A program made the position numbers and the translations under genes. DNA of 64,000 nucleotides from Bolinopsis microptera (taxonomy: Eukaryota; Ctenophora; Tentaculata; Lobata; Bolinopsidae): assembly GCF_026151205.1 (NCBI RefSeq), contig NC_087073.1, positions 558,001 to 622,000 of the forward strand. The letters run 5' to 3'. Positions within the stretch are counted from its first letter, which is position 1, and every line of letters starts with the position of its first letter. The notes under the pieces are model-generated. The model was given only the letters and a program-made list of their open reading frames with translations, had not been told where the DNA came from and made no database searches. Of the stretch, positions 10,359 to 33,345 are shown one piece after another.

Positions 10359-11962
10359 ATGTTCAAGAATAAGAAATTGTTCCTTGGTGTTGCCGCCACG
10401 GTTGCTATCATAAAGAATCCGACTTCCTACGATTTAATTGAACAGAATATTATTCTCCCTCTATCTCATCGCCTCCCCCCTGAAGTAGCCCACAAATGTG
10501 CTCTGTGGACAATCAGGTTAAAAATACCGCCAAGAAACGATCTTTTTAAACCGAACATGTTACGTACGACAGTTTTTGGGTTACATTTCGACAATCCTAT
10601 CGGACTGGCTGCTGGATTTGATAAAGATTGTGAAGCTGTTTCAGGTATGCAGAGGCTTGGTTTTGGATTCGTTGAAGTGGGGAGCATCACTCCATTACCC
10701 CAGGTTGGGAATGATCAGCCTCGTGTGTTTCGACTCTAGAAGATGATGCAATTATAAATAGATACGGATTTCCGAGTAAAGGGGCTGATGCTGCCGCTAA
10801 ACGTTTTACTCCTTTACTTTCTCCTTTCATTCGCATTGATGTTGTTCAAGTTCCTGATGAAAAAGTTCAAAAGTTTCTGGAGGCACATGATCTAGAATCT
10901 CCACCTCCAGCCATTGCACCAAATCCTGGAAGTACTTCGTTTCAGATCAAGTCTAAGTGGTCTCAAACATTAATTGAGAAGTATTTGATGCCCAGTACAT
11001 GTAAAGTGGGGATAAATTTGGGCATAAACAAAACCAGTAAAAACCCTACAAATGATTACTGCGTTGGAGTGGAGAAACTAGGAGAGTTTTCCGACTACAT
11101 TGTGATCAATGTTAGCTCTCCAAACACACCCGGGCTAAGAGATTTGCAACGGAAACATGAGCTTGAAAAAATGTTAAGGCACATCTCCAAAAGGGTTGAA
11201 AAGAAAATCAAAAATTCTGGGGATTCAGCTTGCAAGGCACTTTTGCTTAAAATCTCACCCGATTTAACTGATGATTACCTTCAAGAAGTGATAGAAGTTG
11301 TGATGAATCCCGCATTTGGAGTAAAGGGAGTTATTGTCTCCAACACCACGGTTTCAAGACCTGACACCGTGGTAAGTAATAGTAGAAATGAGCGTGGTGG
11401 ATTGAGCGGACCTCCTCTAAAAAACTTATCTACAGAAATGATAAAGAAAGTGTATATCATGACTGATGGATCTGTGCCAATAGTTGGAGTCGGTGGGGTA
11501 AGCAGTGCTGAAGATGCGTACGAAAAGATCAGGGCTGGAGCATCACTTGTCCAACTGTACACAGGTTTAGTTTATAATGGTCTGGGTCTCATCCGGAGGA
11601 TGAAAACGGATCTTTGCAAGTTGCTGCAACGAGATGGTTATATTAATGTTCAGATGGCTGTTGGAGCTGATGTCCCGGAGGTCACTAACAAAACAATTAA
11701 CGATATTTTCAGGAATCTTGAATTAGACTTTCATAAAATGATGCTTCCCCCGTTAACAATGCCTCCTCCGCCTGATCTTGATTCTTTACAAGGACCGAAA
11801 AGTAATAATATTGACTCGTTTCTGCCTCCTCCGCCAAGTTTCGATAAGATCTTTAAAGAGGTCGATAATAGCGTTAGTAGTGAGATAGTTGGTAGTGAAA
11901 TGGACGAGAGCGAAGCTACTCAAGATGAACAGGACGAGTTGACTTCTGAAGATGACAAGTAA
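10359..11962 (+). CDS. DHODH: Dihydroorotate dehydrogenase, class 2 (mitochondrial), with an internal frameshift
   Basis: An intronless gene for pyrimidine synthesis. It has a hydrophobic N-terminal anchor, then [37 protein letters not shown], the active-site loop [13 protein letters not shown] (catalytic Ser), [22 protein letters not shown] and the FMN phosphate site GVGGVSS / [11 protein letters not shown]. The first frame runs 10359-10739 and stops in a TAG right after RVFRL. The homologous continuation [11 protein letters not shown] begins at 10739 in another frame, and one base appears to be missing near 10737. An insert of about 45 residues lies between NRYGF and VGINLG. An acidic, Pro-rich tail of about 90 residues follows the usual family end. 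Both are unusual for DHODH. The ATG follows a CATTCAG acceptor by 15 bases. Confidence 0.85.
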
Positions 11963-13198
11963 GCCTCTCCCTGCTGAACAATACCAATATCATTAAGATG
12001 TAATTACTTTAGATGCAGATGTTATAATATTAATAACTTGAATGTAATTACATCTTTTTGTGTTAAATCTCATTTCTTTTGTTTATTTATGGCATATCTT
12101 TGTTCTGTTAGGTTAGGGTAAATTATTAGATCTGTTTTAAAGTTTACATAGATAAGTGGTTAGGATCTGGGTAAACCCCTAAATTCGGAGGATCTCTGTC
12201 CTCTGAGCTCCAACATCGATAACAGTACCTTTATTTCGTGTAAAAATGTGTTGATCTCCCTCCCTATTCTGTTTAAAGATGTAACACCTGAAGCACTTCC
12301 CACGTACAATATACACACTCTGCACACATTAAAATTGTAGACCGTTAGAGTTAGAGTATAATTATATTATAATGTAATGATGTTAACATGATACGGCCTT
12401 GAAGTCTTGAATAGGGGGTGACTTGTTGTACTTTGTTCTGTTAGGTTAGGGTAAATTCTTAGATCTGTTTTAAAGTTTACATAGATAAGTGGTTAGGTCC
12501 TCTGAGCTCCAACATCAATAACAATACCTTTATTTGTATTCGTTACTTGTGAAAAAATGTGTTGATTAACGTTTTACCCAGATCGACCTCTCGGTTCTCA
12601 TCTGTGATCCCATTTCCCAAGGTTGGGAATTATCTGTAAGTAAGTGGTTCCACTTACTTACAGATAATTTATGGTATAATAAAGAGAAATTTATGAATCC
12701 TTACACTTTTTATTAATTTATTATGTAAAATTTTCTCGGCAATTTTCTTATTGTTTATAACTTGCGTGATTCTTTTCGGGTGTAATCAGCCAATCAACTT
12801 CAAGTAGTTACCAATCAAATTCTAATAAGCAGCACTTCTACAAATCAATATTAGACCTCAGACCTGTCAAAACAAATTATATGGCTCACTAATCACTAAG
12901 TCACCACTCACTAATTAACCACTCACTAAGTCACCAGTCACTAAGTCACTAATCACTAAGTCACCATTCACTAAGTCACCAGTCACTTAATCTATTATTT
13001 CTAAACTCATCCTCTGTTCAATAATAAGATTCTTGCAACTTTTTCATCTTCAAAAGGTTTTTTCAATTTAGCCCTTTGAATTACATTGTATCTTATCCGT
13101 AATATCTTATCTTGTATCTTATCTGAAATATTTGGAATATCTTCTGTGCTCATCTTATAGTCAGTGCAGATTAATAATCAAATCTTAGGGTGATTACT
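11963..13198. other. Intergenic with direct duplication, hairpin and short repeats
   Basis: Segment 12097-12256 is repeated at 12431-12566 with a short deletion. A 20-bp inverted repeat with a 2-base loop lies at 12628-12669 (AATTATCTGTAAGTAAGTGG and its complement). ACTAAGTCACCA-type repeats run 12885-12990. No gene is seen. Confidence 0.6.
12628..12669. repeat. Perfect 20-bp inverted repeat
   Basis: Arms 12628-12647 and 12650-12669 are exact complements around TT. Transcribed, it would form a long hairpin downstream of DHODH. It may be a terminator-like structure or a small palindromic insertion. Confidence 0.8.
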
Positions 13199-13341
13199 TT
13201 ATTTTACCTCAGGTAGTTACAGTGAGTAGCTATGGTACTGGACTCTGTTGGTAACTAGTTGGTAACTAATGGTAACTAGTTGGTAACTAATGGTAACTAA
13301 TGGTAACGAATGGTAATTACTTTATTTTACCTCAGGTAGCT

Positions 13342-13800
13342 ATGGTACTGGACTCTGTTGTTCTTTATTCCATCAAAGAGAAAGAATTCCACGTTTTAGC
13401 TCAGAAGCGTTTTGTTATACGTCACATGGACAACCAAGATACACTAACAGAGAATGTCATACAGAAAATAACAGCTGAATCCCTTATGAACGGTGATTCT
13501 GTACCGAAACAGGGGATCGTGAACATGTTTGTAAAGGGTCTACCCATGGCTCTCATTTACCAAAACAAGGACACATTCGGAGTGGTATTCGTGCTGACAA
13601 ACTCTGACGATAGCAACAGAATCGCTGCCTCGTTAACTCTTGATGCTGTTACCTCTCACATGACATCCTTGATTAACAGTTCGTCTCTAGAACGAGTGAT
13701 AGCGCAACCGGAGGGTTTCTACTCGACACTCCACATGTACATTCCAAATGGGCAGATAATAATCGCTAATAACCAAGTTTACAGGTCAACTTTCGGGTGA
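13342..13800 (+). CDS. Small longin/adaptin-like protein, copy 1 (AP-5 sigma-like)
   Basis: A 152-residue single-exon protein. The N-terminal MVLDSVVLYSI, the central ALIYQNKDTFGVVFVL and the C-terminal LHMYIPNGQIIIANNQ have the alternating strand pattern of a longin or small adaptin chain. The IPNGQIII segment resembles the FLPHGQLLF motif near the C-terminus of AP-5 complex subunit sigma. If correct, it would act in late endosomal sorting. The similarity is weak and the assignment tentative. The start is the ATG 7 bases after ACCTCAG; the acceptor, ATG and first codons are also present as a partial copy at 13199-13254. Confidence 0.45.
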   Translation: MVLDSVVLYSIKEKEFHVLAQKRFVIRHMDNQDTLTENVIQKITAESLMNGDSVPKQGIVNMFVKGLPMALIYQNKDTFGVVFVLTNSDDSNRIAASLTLDAVTSHMTSLINSSSLERVIAQPEGFYSTLHMYIPNGQIIIANNQVYRSTFG

Positions 13801-15097
13801 ACTTCTTAGATATGTTTTTAAAATGTTTGGCGTTTTGTTTAGAATTTTAATAATATGTCCGCTCCAATAAGCTAATTTTTATTTGATTTATCGAAATTCC
13901 CATTTATTTTCGTACAGATTTTGCAGTCAGATTTTTATAATTTATTTTGTTTTCAATTATTGGTTTTTGATTTGAGTTGTCTTAAATTTACATGTTACTA
14001 TTATATGATACATATCCATGTTGCATTATTATTATTCAGATACCTTAGGGCCAATAAATTTGGTTACCATAATTTTAGTCGCAAATTTCGCAAATTTTTA
14101 GTCTCCAACAATTTTAGTCACATTTTTCGAATTTTCGAGACAATTTTCCATTCCAGACGACGTAGTTTATGTCGATATGCATATGATCCTTTAGCTGTTT
14201 CAACAGAGCATGCATAATAGGATGGATCGATTAAAAATGTAATGTCCAAGAGGAGCTCTAACACTTTAAGTGCAATAGGACTTTGGTATGGTTTTGAGCA
14301 GTAGGAACCTGGAACGGTGATGTCATTATATTAATTATAAACAATGTAAGCTTAATAATATTAAATATTCATGTCATATATATGCTCTAGTGACTCTACT
14401 GAAATTTTGGTCTCCTTTAAAATTAGTCGCCGAAACATGTAGTCTCATGAAATTTGGTTTACAACAATTTTAGTCAAAAGTTTGACTTAATTTATGGTAG
14501 ACTAAATTTGTCGTTCTTAAGGTAAGTCCATTTTATACAAGGTATGTATGTCTATTGTCTCCCCTTTTCAACTATTGTCAGCTGCCTAACTGATTAATTA
14601 TAATTTCTTCCGAGGTAGAATAATAGAATATATCTTCGTAATATTCGAATCCACGGAAAATAATCCCATTTTTGTACGTGCGTTGTGTGGAATATAACGT
14701 GTTGCTATAGTAACGAGTACGTGCGTTGTGTGTAGCAAAGGTGCAAGCAAGCACTTAACAAATGGAATTTGAACTCTTTTCTAAGAATTAGTTAGGACAT
14801 AAATGTTGGGTCAATTGAAAATTGCTCGTCTCAATAAAAGCTGATAAGATAAATCAATATTTCTTCGTCTATCAGTTACGTTAGATCTATTTTGATATTG
14901 TGTCACATATTACACGAGATTAGTTGAACATTTGTTGGTAATGTTAATGTTATACGTCGTTTCGTATCGTTACAAATCAGTTTTACTTTTAACTGGGTCC
15001 TTTCTATCACTGAACATCTTTAAATGTTATATCACCATGATTTTTCTGCATTTATAAAAATGATATAATAATAAAATCTTGATTTACTCTCTGCAGA
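13801..15097. other. Intergenic; no convincing gene
   Basis: AT-rich DNA with degenerate TTTTAGTC-type repeats at 14080-14130 and 14400-14510. An open frame at 13921-14217 has no motif and simple composition. A TGTAGCAAAGGTG/GTTGCTATAGTAAC X-box-like site lies near 14702. Confidence 0.4.
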
Positions 15098-15457
15098 ATG
15101 TCTTCAAAATCAAAGCAGATGATTTTTGCATGGTGGTGCTCTGGTGAGGGGACGAGAGTTTTGCCTGCATTCCAAGAAGAAGCTCAGTTGAAAAGAGACG
15201 TTTTGGAAAAACTTATACGCAATATTTTATTCGAGAAGATTTACAAAAGATCTGTTAATTTGCACGGTCGTTTTGTACCAAGTCAGGATATCTTACAAAT
15301 GACAGTGGACGGGAGAACCCTTGATATTGTCTACAAGAACTCGAACTGGTTCGGTGTGGTCTCTGTTTTATCGGAATTTGGTGGAACTGACACGTTATCT
15401 ACTGAAACGGAAGCGGTGAATGAAGTTTACGACTCCATGTTAAATAATATTACATAA
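15098..15457 (+). CDS. Small longin/adaptin-like protein, copy 2 (paralogue of 13342-13800)
   Basis: 119 residues in one exon. The segment FVPSQDILQMTVDGRTLDIV, then YKNSNWFGVVSVL, aligns with VPKQGIVNMFVKGLPMALIYQNKDTFGVVFVL of the upstream gene, so the two are tandem paralogues of low identity. This copy lacks the C-terminal third that holds the IPNGQ motif. It may be truncated, or further exons may not be recognised. The ATG lies one base after a CTCTCTGCAG acceptor. Confidence 0.5.
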   Translation: MSSKSKQMIFAWWCSGEGTRVLPAFQEEAQLKRDVLEKLIRNILFEKIYKRSVNLHGRFVPSQDILQMTVDGRTLDIVYKNSNWFGVVSVLSEFGGTDTLSTETEAVNEVYDSMLNNIT

Positions 15458-15581
15458 TATTATGTGAACGACCCTTTTTATCAGCATGACTAATATCCGA
15501 ATGAACGTCTTCTGCTGAATTAACTAACATTAGTTTTTCTTCATTCAATTCGACATCGTTTATTTTCCGATGTGTGGCTAC

Positions 15582-16030
15582 CAGATAAGGTAAGTAGTTA
15601 CCCAGGGTTACCTTAGTAACACCTTAGCGACACTTAGTAACACCTTAGTAACACCTAGTAACCAGATAAGGTAAGTAGTTACCCAGGGTTACCTTAGTAA
15701 CACTTAGCGACACTTAGTAACACCTTAGTAACGCCTAGTAACACCTAGTAACCAGATAAGGTAAGTAGTTACCTAGGGTTACCTTAGTAACACTTAGCGA
15801 CACTTAGTAACACCTTAGTAACACCTAGTAACCAGATAAGGTAAGTAGTTACCCAGGGTTACCTTAGTAACACTTAGCGACACTTAGTAACACCTTAGTA
15901 ACACCTAGTAACCAGATAAGGTAAGTAGTTACCTAGGGTTACCTTAGTAACACTTAGCGACACTTAGTAACACCTTAGTAACACCTAGTAACCAGATAAG
16001 GTAAGTAGTTACCCAGGGTTACCCAGGGAT
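15582..16030 (+). repeat. 80-bp minisatellite
   Basis: Six tandem copies of a unit of about 80 bp beginning CCAGATAAGGTAAGTAGTTA and itself built of CCTTAGTAACA sub-repeats. One copy carries an extra 11-bp sub-repeat. Confidence 0.9.
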
Positions 16031-17065
16031 CAGCCGGTAGGGGATCTTGACTTGGATTTTTGTATAAGATTTCAAAACATGAGCTATATTAGCCCTGATC
16101 GGCTGATCCATATACTACAGCAGTAGGATAGGTTCACATATCACGTCAACTGGCTAAGGAGGGAAAACGATTGGAAATGCTTATAAGGAAAGGGGTAAAA
16201 CCTTTGCCGACATCAGCAATAATTTCATTTTGTCCAATTTTGTATGATTCCAGACTGGAAATAAAACGGTTAAAACTCGATCACCTGATTTATTCAATTT
16301 TGCATCATTTCGATTGTAAAAGTTCAAAATAGGAAGGAGTGCTCGAGCATGGCCCTGACGTAATATGTGAATCGAATGATCCCTATGAATTTTTAACTGC
16401 ACAATTTTTAATCATCATTTCATTTTTATCATTTAATTGCGTAAATTATGTGATTATATTCTAAAATCTAACGATTTATTGCTATAAATCATTTGCTAAG
16501 ATAAGTGGTTGATATTTTCAAACTCGTCGTATCAAAGATTATTGTTATCTAAGTTTAATATTAGTATTTCCATCTGAATTAGTTGGTTCAGCAAATGATT
16601 TATAGCATATATATATTAAATCTGCATTAGTATGAATCGAAATCCGTGACGTATTTAATATTTATACGCCTTTTTAACAGTTTGATAAATAATTCAGTTT
16701 AAATCATCTAATTTTAAAGATTTTTTATCAATGATTAGATAAAGCCATTTTACCGATAAACGTGCTTTTGTTTAAATTAAATTTCAATTTGTATTTTAGC
16801 AGTGTATACAGCTGCCCTTAGCAACGAAGTTTACCAGTTAATTTTGTGGTTTTATTTTATTTTGTTTGGTCTGCCTGCTCTAGCAGGTGGCTTCACACAT
16901 TTGAATCTCGCGTGTCTTCTTGAAGGTAGGTTAAACTTTTTGATTTAAAGAAATTCGTTGTTTAATTCGAGTGCCTTATCTACAAATTTGTGCATCCCAA
17001 ACTTTACAAATATTTCATTTTCACGAAAAGAGTTCAGAACATTTCACAGAAGGCAGCTAAACACA
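16031..17065. other. Intergenic; contains a small inverted-repeat element
   Basis: AT-rich with no gene seen. Arms 16490-16507 and 16590-16607 (TGCTATAAATCATTTGCT and its complement) bound a sequence of about 118 bp that could be a MITE. Confidence 0.45.
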
Positions 17066-27857
<10,792 letters not shown>

Positions 27858-29492
27858 TCTTGTAACCATTAGTAACCACTAGTAACCACTAGTAACCACT
27901 AGTTACTCTCCACTCTTTTCTATATGATCTGGGGACTATCAACTAAATCTTTATCTTGATCTTGGTTTATTAGTTAGTTAGTTACTGATCATATGCATAT
28001 GAATATTTAAGTGATTTGTTAAGTAATTGAATCTGGAAATTAGGATGAATAGTTTGCCCTTATAATCACTCCGGCAATTTTTACAATTAATTCCTTCAAA
28101 CTGAAATGTTTTTATTGGCGTCTTTTAGTAACTGTTTTTCATAATGTTTTTCATAATTTGTCCCCCTCATTAATCAAGGTTAACTAACATGTTCACTGAA
28201 CCATTTATACTGTTTATTTTGTCTGTGCATACCCCATGATATTGTGGCCAATCACAGTCGATTAATTAGAGTTCATTGCATTCATTCATTTTGTGCAACA
28301 TTCCTTTCTCTTTCATGGTGTTTTTGTTCAGCCGACTATAATGGATATTGTAGTGCTAGAGGTCTATGATAATATTATGCGGCATGATTTCATGACGGAA
28401 AGTAGGGAACCATTTTCAGCACAGTTATTTTAAGTTTTAGCTTAATTCAATGACTTATTAAATTATCAAGATTATCTTGAATTGTGAAGAAAATTAACTG
28501 TAAACAAAATGTAAGCATTTTGATGTGTTCTCAATACTAAACATTCTTTGTCGCACTGTGAACCTTGTAGGTATTTTTATTCGCTATATAAGCTAACATA
28601 ATTAATATCATCATGATTATACCTTGATTTAGACTTAGTTTGTTTAATTTTTAAGATTCTGAGATTACTTAGCTTCGTTTCGGAGCGTTATTTTTTTGCT
28701 TTAAGTTTAGTTGACTTATAATTTATATGTATTGGTGAATTATTATTGTAGATATCACAATTGATGTTATTCTAGTAGAACAAACACGGCGTTTACTTGT
28801 AATGACATTGCTACAGTGCTACCCAAACAATGAAATATTCCGCTCATCTAAAGAAAATGCTTGCCAATTGCATAGATGTTAACTGGCGACGTTGATATTT
28901 TACAACAGTTAATATAAAGTCCATTGGCAATCTCAAATGATGTCCTGGTAGACGTAAACATATCGGTTAATGGTACATTTATCATTAACCGATGTTTTAT
29001 TTATCATCAATTTCAGGAATAACGAAAGGCCTAAGCATGTGCAGACTATAGTAGGGGCTATCTACTTAGGGAGGTCCGTGCTATGCATTATCCAACTGTG
29101 AGGTATTAAAGCAGTATGTGCACTGTGCAGACTATAGTAACTGTGAGGTATTAAAGCTTCCATTAACAGTTCACCGGAACACCCTGCATCCCACCACTTA
29201 CCAACTAAACTTAGCAAAGAGGTAAGTTTTGACAATAGTTTGCCTGCGTCACTGTTACTATGGTAACTAGTAGTGTTACTATGGTAACGCGTCACTGTCC
29301 AGAACTGAGATGCTCTGACCGGAGTGGTCGACTGTCACTGACTATTGTAATCCTTACTATTGTGAAGTATAAGGGCTGATCGTGGGAGCAGTTGTTCGTG
29401 ATCCCTGCTGCGTGATGTGTAACCGAGCCATTGTACTATAACAATGATGATATGCATTACATAAAACCGTTCCTAACTTATTGATCTCCCAT
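27858..29492. other. Intergenic after GSR; no gene seen
   Basis: Short AGTAACCACT repeats at 27868-27905 follow the stop. A small inverted repeat CGGTTAATG...CATTAACCG lies near 28965-28993. X-box-like GTTACTATGGTAAC sites are near 29254-29290. Confidence 0.4.
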
Positions 29493-30008
29493 TGTTTAGG
29501 GGGGGGGGCCAAGTGGATATTTGTAGATATTTGTAGAATGTCATCCACTTTTTTCGTGAATTATCCATTGACAATAATCTACAAATATCTACATTTATCT
29601 ACAAAAAATGTATAGAAATTTGTGTGATTTCTTATCCATTACATGTTTTATCTATTGGATTCCAGAAAGCTTCTAGTAATTATACATGTCATTAAATACC
29701 TGAATTAGGTTCCATATTTGATGTAACCACTCATCTATAATTTCATCAAGGACAACCCCTATATGCTTGCCTATACTTCTCTCAGTGCTTTGAATCTGAC
29801 TGACCGTCAAGATCCTTCACTTGTTCTGGATCTGTCCTGCTTATACTAGTATTTTTTGAGAGAAGGATATTCAGCCACAGGACTTTTTCTGAAGAGTATC
29901 CATTTTCTAGCTGAGGCTTTCTTACTGCAAGTCTTTTTTTGTTCTCTGGAAATCTAATATAACTGATAGTTGTCAGTTTATAACTTGGCAGACGTTTAAA
30001 GATCTGAA

Positions 30009-30700
30009 ATGTACTTGCGATGGACTCATTCTCTATCTCCTTTTTCTGCAAAAGTAACAACATACCTACTAGGATCTGATGCTAATGAACAACTCTTTGC
30101 TTGGATTCGAACTGGTATCTTTGCTGGTCGCCGCACAAATCTCGATGCCATAACTTTAGCATACGGCTGCGAGAAAATAAATCTTCGCTCAGAGCTCGCT
30201 CTTGCAGATGACATGACAGCCTATGCCCATTCCCGTGGACGCAGTATTTTCAGGGAAGAAGTTCCACTACCACACGAGACATGGAAGAATGATACGAAGG
30301 AGGTCCACGATTTGAGTTCAAGTGACATCAAAATAGATAGCTTGAAGAAAGCCATGGAACGAGGTACCAAGGCTGTCGTGGACGATGGTAAGAAGTTCAA
30401 GTTACCTTTCCTGCAAATATTTGAAGATGAAAACATCATCCGATTGAATGAGAGGAGGATATAAATGACCCTGCAGAGTTGACTGAGTGTGAGAATGATG
30501 AAGTGGACTGTCCCACTTGCACTGATGATACTTATAATATGTTAGAATCGGAGGAAGCAGATTCGGAGGCAGCAACTGAGGTCAGCACAACCCTCTTCGG
30601 AACGATCGACATAAGATCGGCAGAAACTCTGTTGCTGAACGGGGGAAAAACTAATTTTGGGGATTTTAGCATCAGCATTCGATCAAGAAAGCGGAGCTGA
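30009..30700 (+). pseudogene. Frameshifted ORF inside the 29500-33807 element
   Basis: 30009-30464 reads, among others, DANEQLFAWIRTGIFAGRRT then NLDAITLAYGCEKINLRSEL. It stops after NERRI. A second frame, entered near 30450 by a one-base shift, continues EDINDPAELTECENDEVDCP to 30700. The first segment has the look of the C-terminal domain of a transposase, but I cannot name the family. The 3' part (30648-30700) is repeated at 30880-30935 around a 160-bp insert. Confidence 0.4.
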
Positions 30701-30764
30701 GAGAGTTCAAATGTTCATGATTTGTTCGGAGCGAACAAAAACTGTTACAGAAATAACATTTAGA

Positions 30765-33345
30765 TGGTTCATCCTCCTTCTCATCCTTCTCAGTGTTCCT
30801 ACTCATCCTCTTCCTCATCCTGACATCCTCCTCCTTATCATCCTCCTCAGACCTCCTCTTCTTCAGGAGGGGGGGGGGGGGGATTTTAGCATCAGCTTTC
30901 GATCAAGAAAGCGAAGCTGAGGGAGTTCAAATGTCATGATTTCCAAGGGTCGGGTTAAGTTTGTTTCGCAAAACTATACTCCAGCAAAGTTTGCATGTCC
31001 TGCAGGACGGCTCAAGATAAATTCATACTAATTTCACAAAGCAATGATCTCTTGCCCATGAGGTGATTACGAAATAGTCAACCACACTGCTCCTTCTCCT
31101 CCTTGGTCCTCTTCCTCCTCCCAAGTCTACCACCTCCTTATCCTCCTCCTCCTCCTCCTCCTCCTCCTCCTCCTCCTCCTCCTCCTCCTCCTCCTCCTCC
31201 TCCTCCTCAGTCCTCCTACACCTCCTCCTCCTCCTCAGTCCTTCTCCTCCTCAGTCCTTCTCCTTCTCAGTCCTCCTCAACCTCCTCCTCCTCCTCTTCA
31301 ATCATCCTCCTCCGCAGTCCGGAGTGAACAAAAACTGTTACGGAAATGACATTTAGATGGTTCATCCTCCTTCTCATCCTTCTCAGTGTTCCTACTCATC
31401 CTCTTCCTCATCCTGATATCCTCCTCCTTATCATCCTCCTCAGATCTCCTCTTCCTCAGTCCTCCTCTTCCTCCGTCCTCCTCACCCTCTTCCACCTTAT
31501 CCTCAGTCCTCCTCTTCCTCAGTCCTCTTCCTCAGTCATCCTTCCCTCCTCAGTCCTCCTCAGTCATCGCATGTACATTGTACAGTTCCTTCTCAGTCCT
31601 CCGTCTCCCCATCTGCATCCTCCTCCTCAGAAAGCGGACATTTTTACAGGCCTCCTCCTCCTAAGTCTTCCTCCTCAGTCCCCCTCCTCCTAACTCTTCC
31701 TCCTCAGTCTCCCTCCTCCTAACTCTTCCTCCTCGGTCCCCCTCCTCCTAACTCTTCATCCTCATTCCCCCTCCTCCTAACTCTTCCTCCTCAGTCCTCC
31801 TTCTAACTCTTCCTCCTCAGTCCTTCTCTTCACAGTCCTCCTCAACCTCCTTCCCTCCTCCTCAGTCCTCCTCAAACTCCTCCTCCTCAGTCATCGCATG
31901 TACAGTTCCTTCTCAGTCCTCCGTCTCCCCATCCGCATCCTCTTCCTCAGAAAGCGGACAAAAACGGACATAAACGGATACAAACGGACAAAAACTCTCA
32001 CGGAAATAACATTTAGATGCTTCCTCCTCCTCCTTCTCCACTCCTCCTCCTTCCCCCATCATCCTCCGCAGTCCTCCACCTCCTCCTAAGTCCTCCTCCT
32101 CAGTCCCCTCCTCAGTCCTCCTTCTTCCCAGTCATTATCCTTCTACTCAGTCCTCCTCCTCCTCAGTCCTCTCCTTCTCAGTCCTACTGTTCCTCCTGAG
32201 TATTTTTCCTCCTCCTCTTCCTCAGTCCTCCTCAACCTCCTCCCCCTCCACCTCACCTTCAGTCCTCTTCTTCCTCAGTCCTCCTCCTCAGTTATCCTTT
32301 TCCTCCTCAGTTCTCCTCAGTCCTCGCTTGTACAGTTTCTTCTCAGTCCTCCGTCTCCCCATCCGCAAGCGGACAAAAATGGACAAAAACGGACAAAAAC
32401 TGTTACGGAAATAAAATTTAGATGCTTCCTTCTCCCCTACTCTTCCTTCTCCTCCTCAGTCCTTCTCCTTCTCAGTCCTCCTCAACCTCCTCCTCCTCCT
32501 TCCCCTCATCCTCCTCCTCAGTCCTCCTTCTCCTTAGTCCTTCTCCTCAGTCCCCCTCCTGATCCTCCTAACTCTTCCTCCTCAGTCCTCCTCTTCCTAA
32601 CTTCCTCCTCAGTCCACCTCCTCCTTAATCTTCCTCCTCAGTCCCCCTCCTCCTAACACTTCCTCCTCAGTCCCCCTCCTTCTGATTCTTCCTCCTCAGT
32701 CCCCCTCCTAACTCTTCCTCCCCAGTCATTCTCCTCCTCTTTTCCTCCTCAGTCCTCTCCTTTTCAGTCCTACTGATCCTCTTGAGTGTTTTTCCTCCTC
32801 AGTCCTCTTCCGTCCTCCTCTTCCTCAGTCCTCCTCAACCTCCTCCACCTCTTTCTCAGTCCTCTTTTTCCTCAGTCCTCCTCCTCCTCAGTCATCCTCT
32901 TCCTCCTCAGTCCTTATATGTACGACACATTCTCATTTCTCATTTCTGAAAACAGTATTCCTATTTTTTTTCCTAATTACATGATGGCGTTTATTCAAAG
33001 GGCATATACTAGGATAGACCTCTGCCTCGGTCAAAAAAGCACCCCACGGCTTCCCTCGGCCTCGGTCTTAACTAAGATGGCACTCCTCGGCCTCGGCTAT
33101 TAAGATAAAAAAGTACCCCTCGGCCTCGCCCTAAGCCGATCAGTGATCCTCATCCTCCTCAATATTCCTCCTTAGTCCTCCTCCCCAGTCCTCATCCTCC
33201 TCCTCTTCCTTCTCAGTCCTCATCCTCTTCCTCCTTCTCCTCAGTCCTCCTCCTCAGTTCTCCTCTTCCTTCTCCTCAGTCCCCTCCTTCTCCACAGTCC
33301 TCCTAGCCTCCTCTTCCACCTCCTCCTCCTCATTCCACCTTGTGA
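30765..33345 (+). repeat. CT-rich arrays with GGACAAAAA/ATTTAGATG modules
   Basis: Imperfect TCCTCC and CAGTCCTCC arrays, restarted by copies of AAATAACATTTAGATG at 30745, 31345, 32000 and 32410. Proline/serine/leucine-rich frames are artefacts. Confidence 0.85.

Noticed and set aside
13921-14217. 98-codon frame between the two longin-like genes
   Set aside because: AT-rich composition, no motif, overlaps degenerate repeats.
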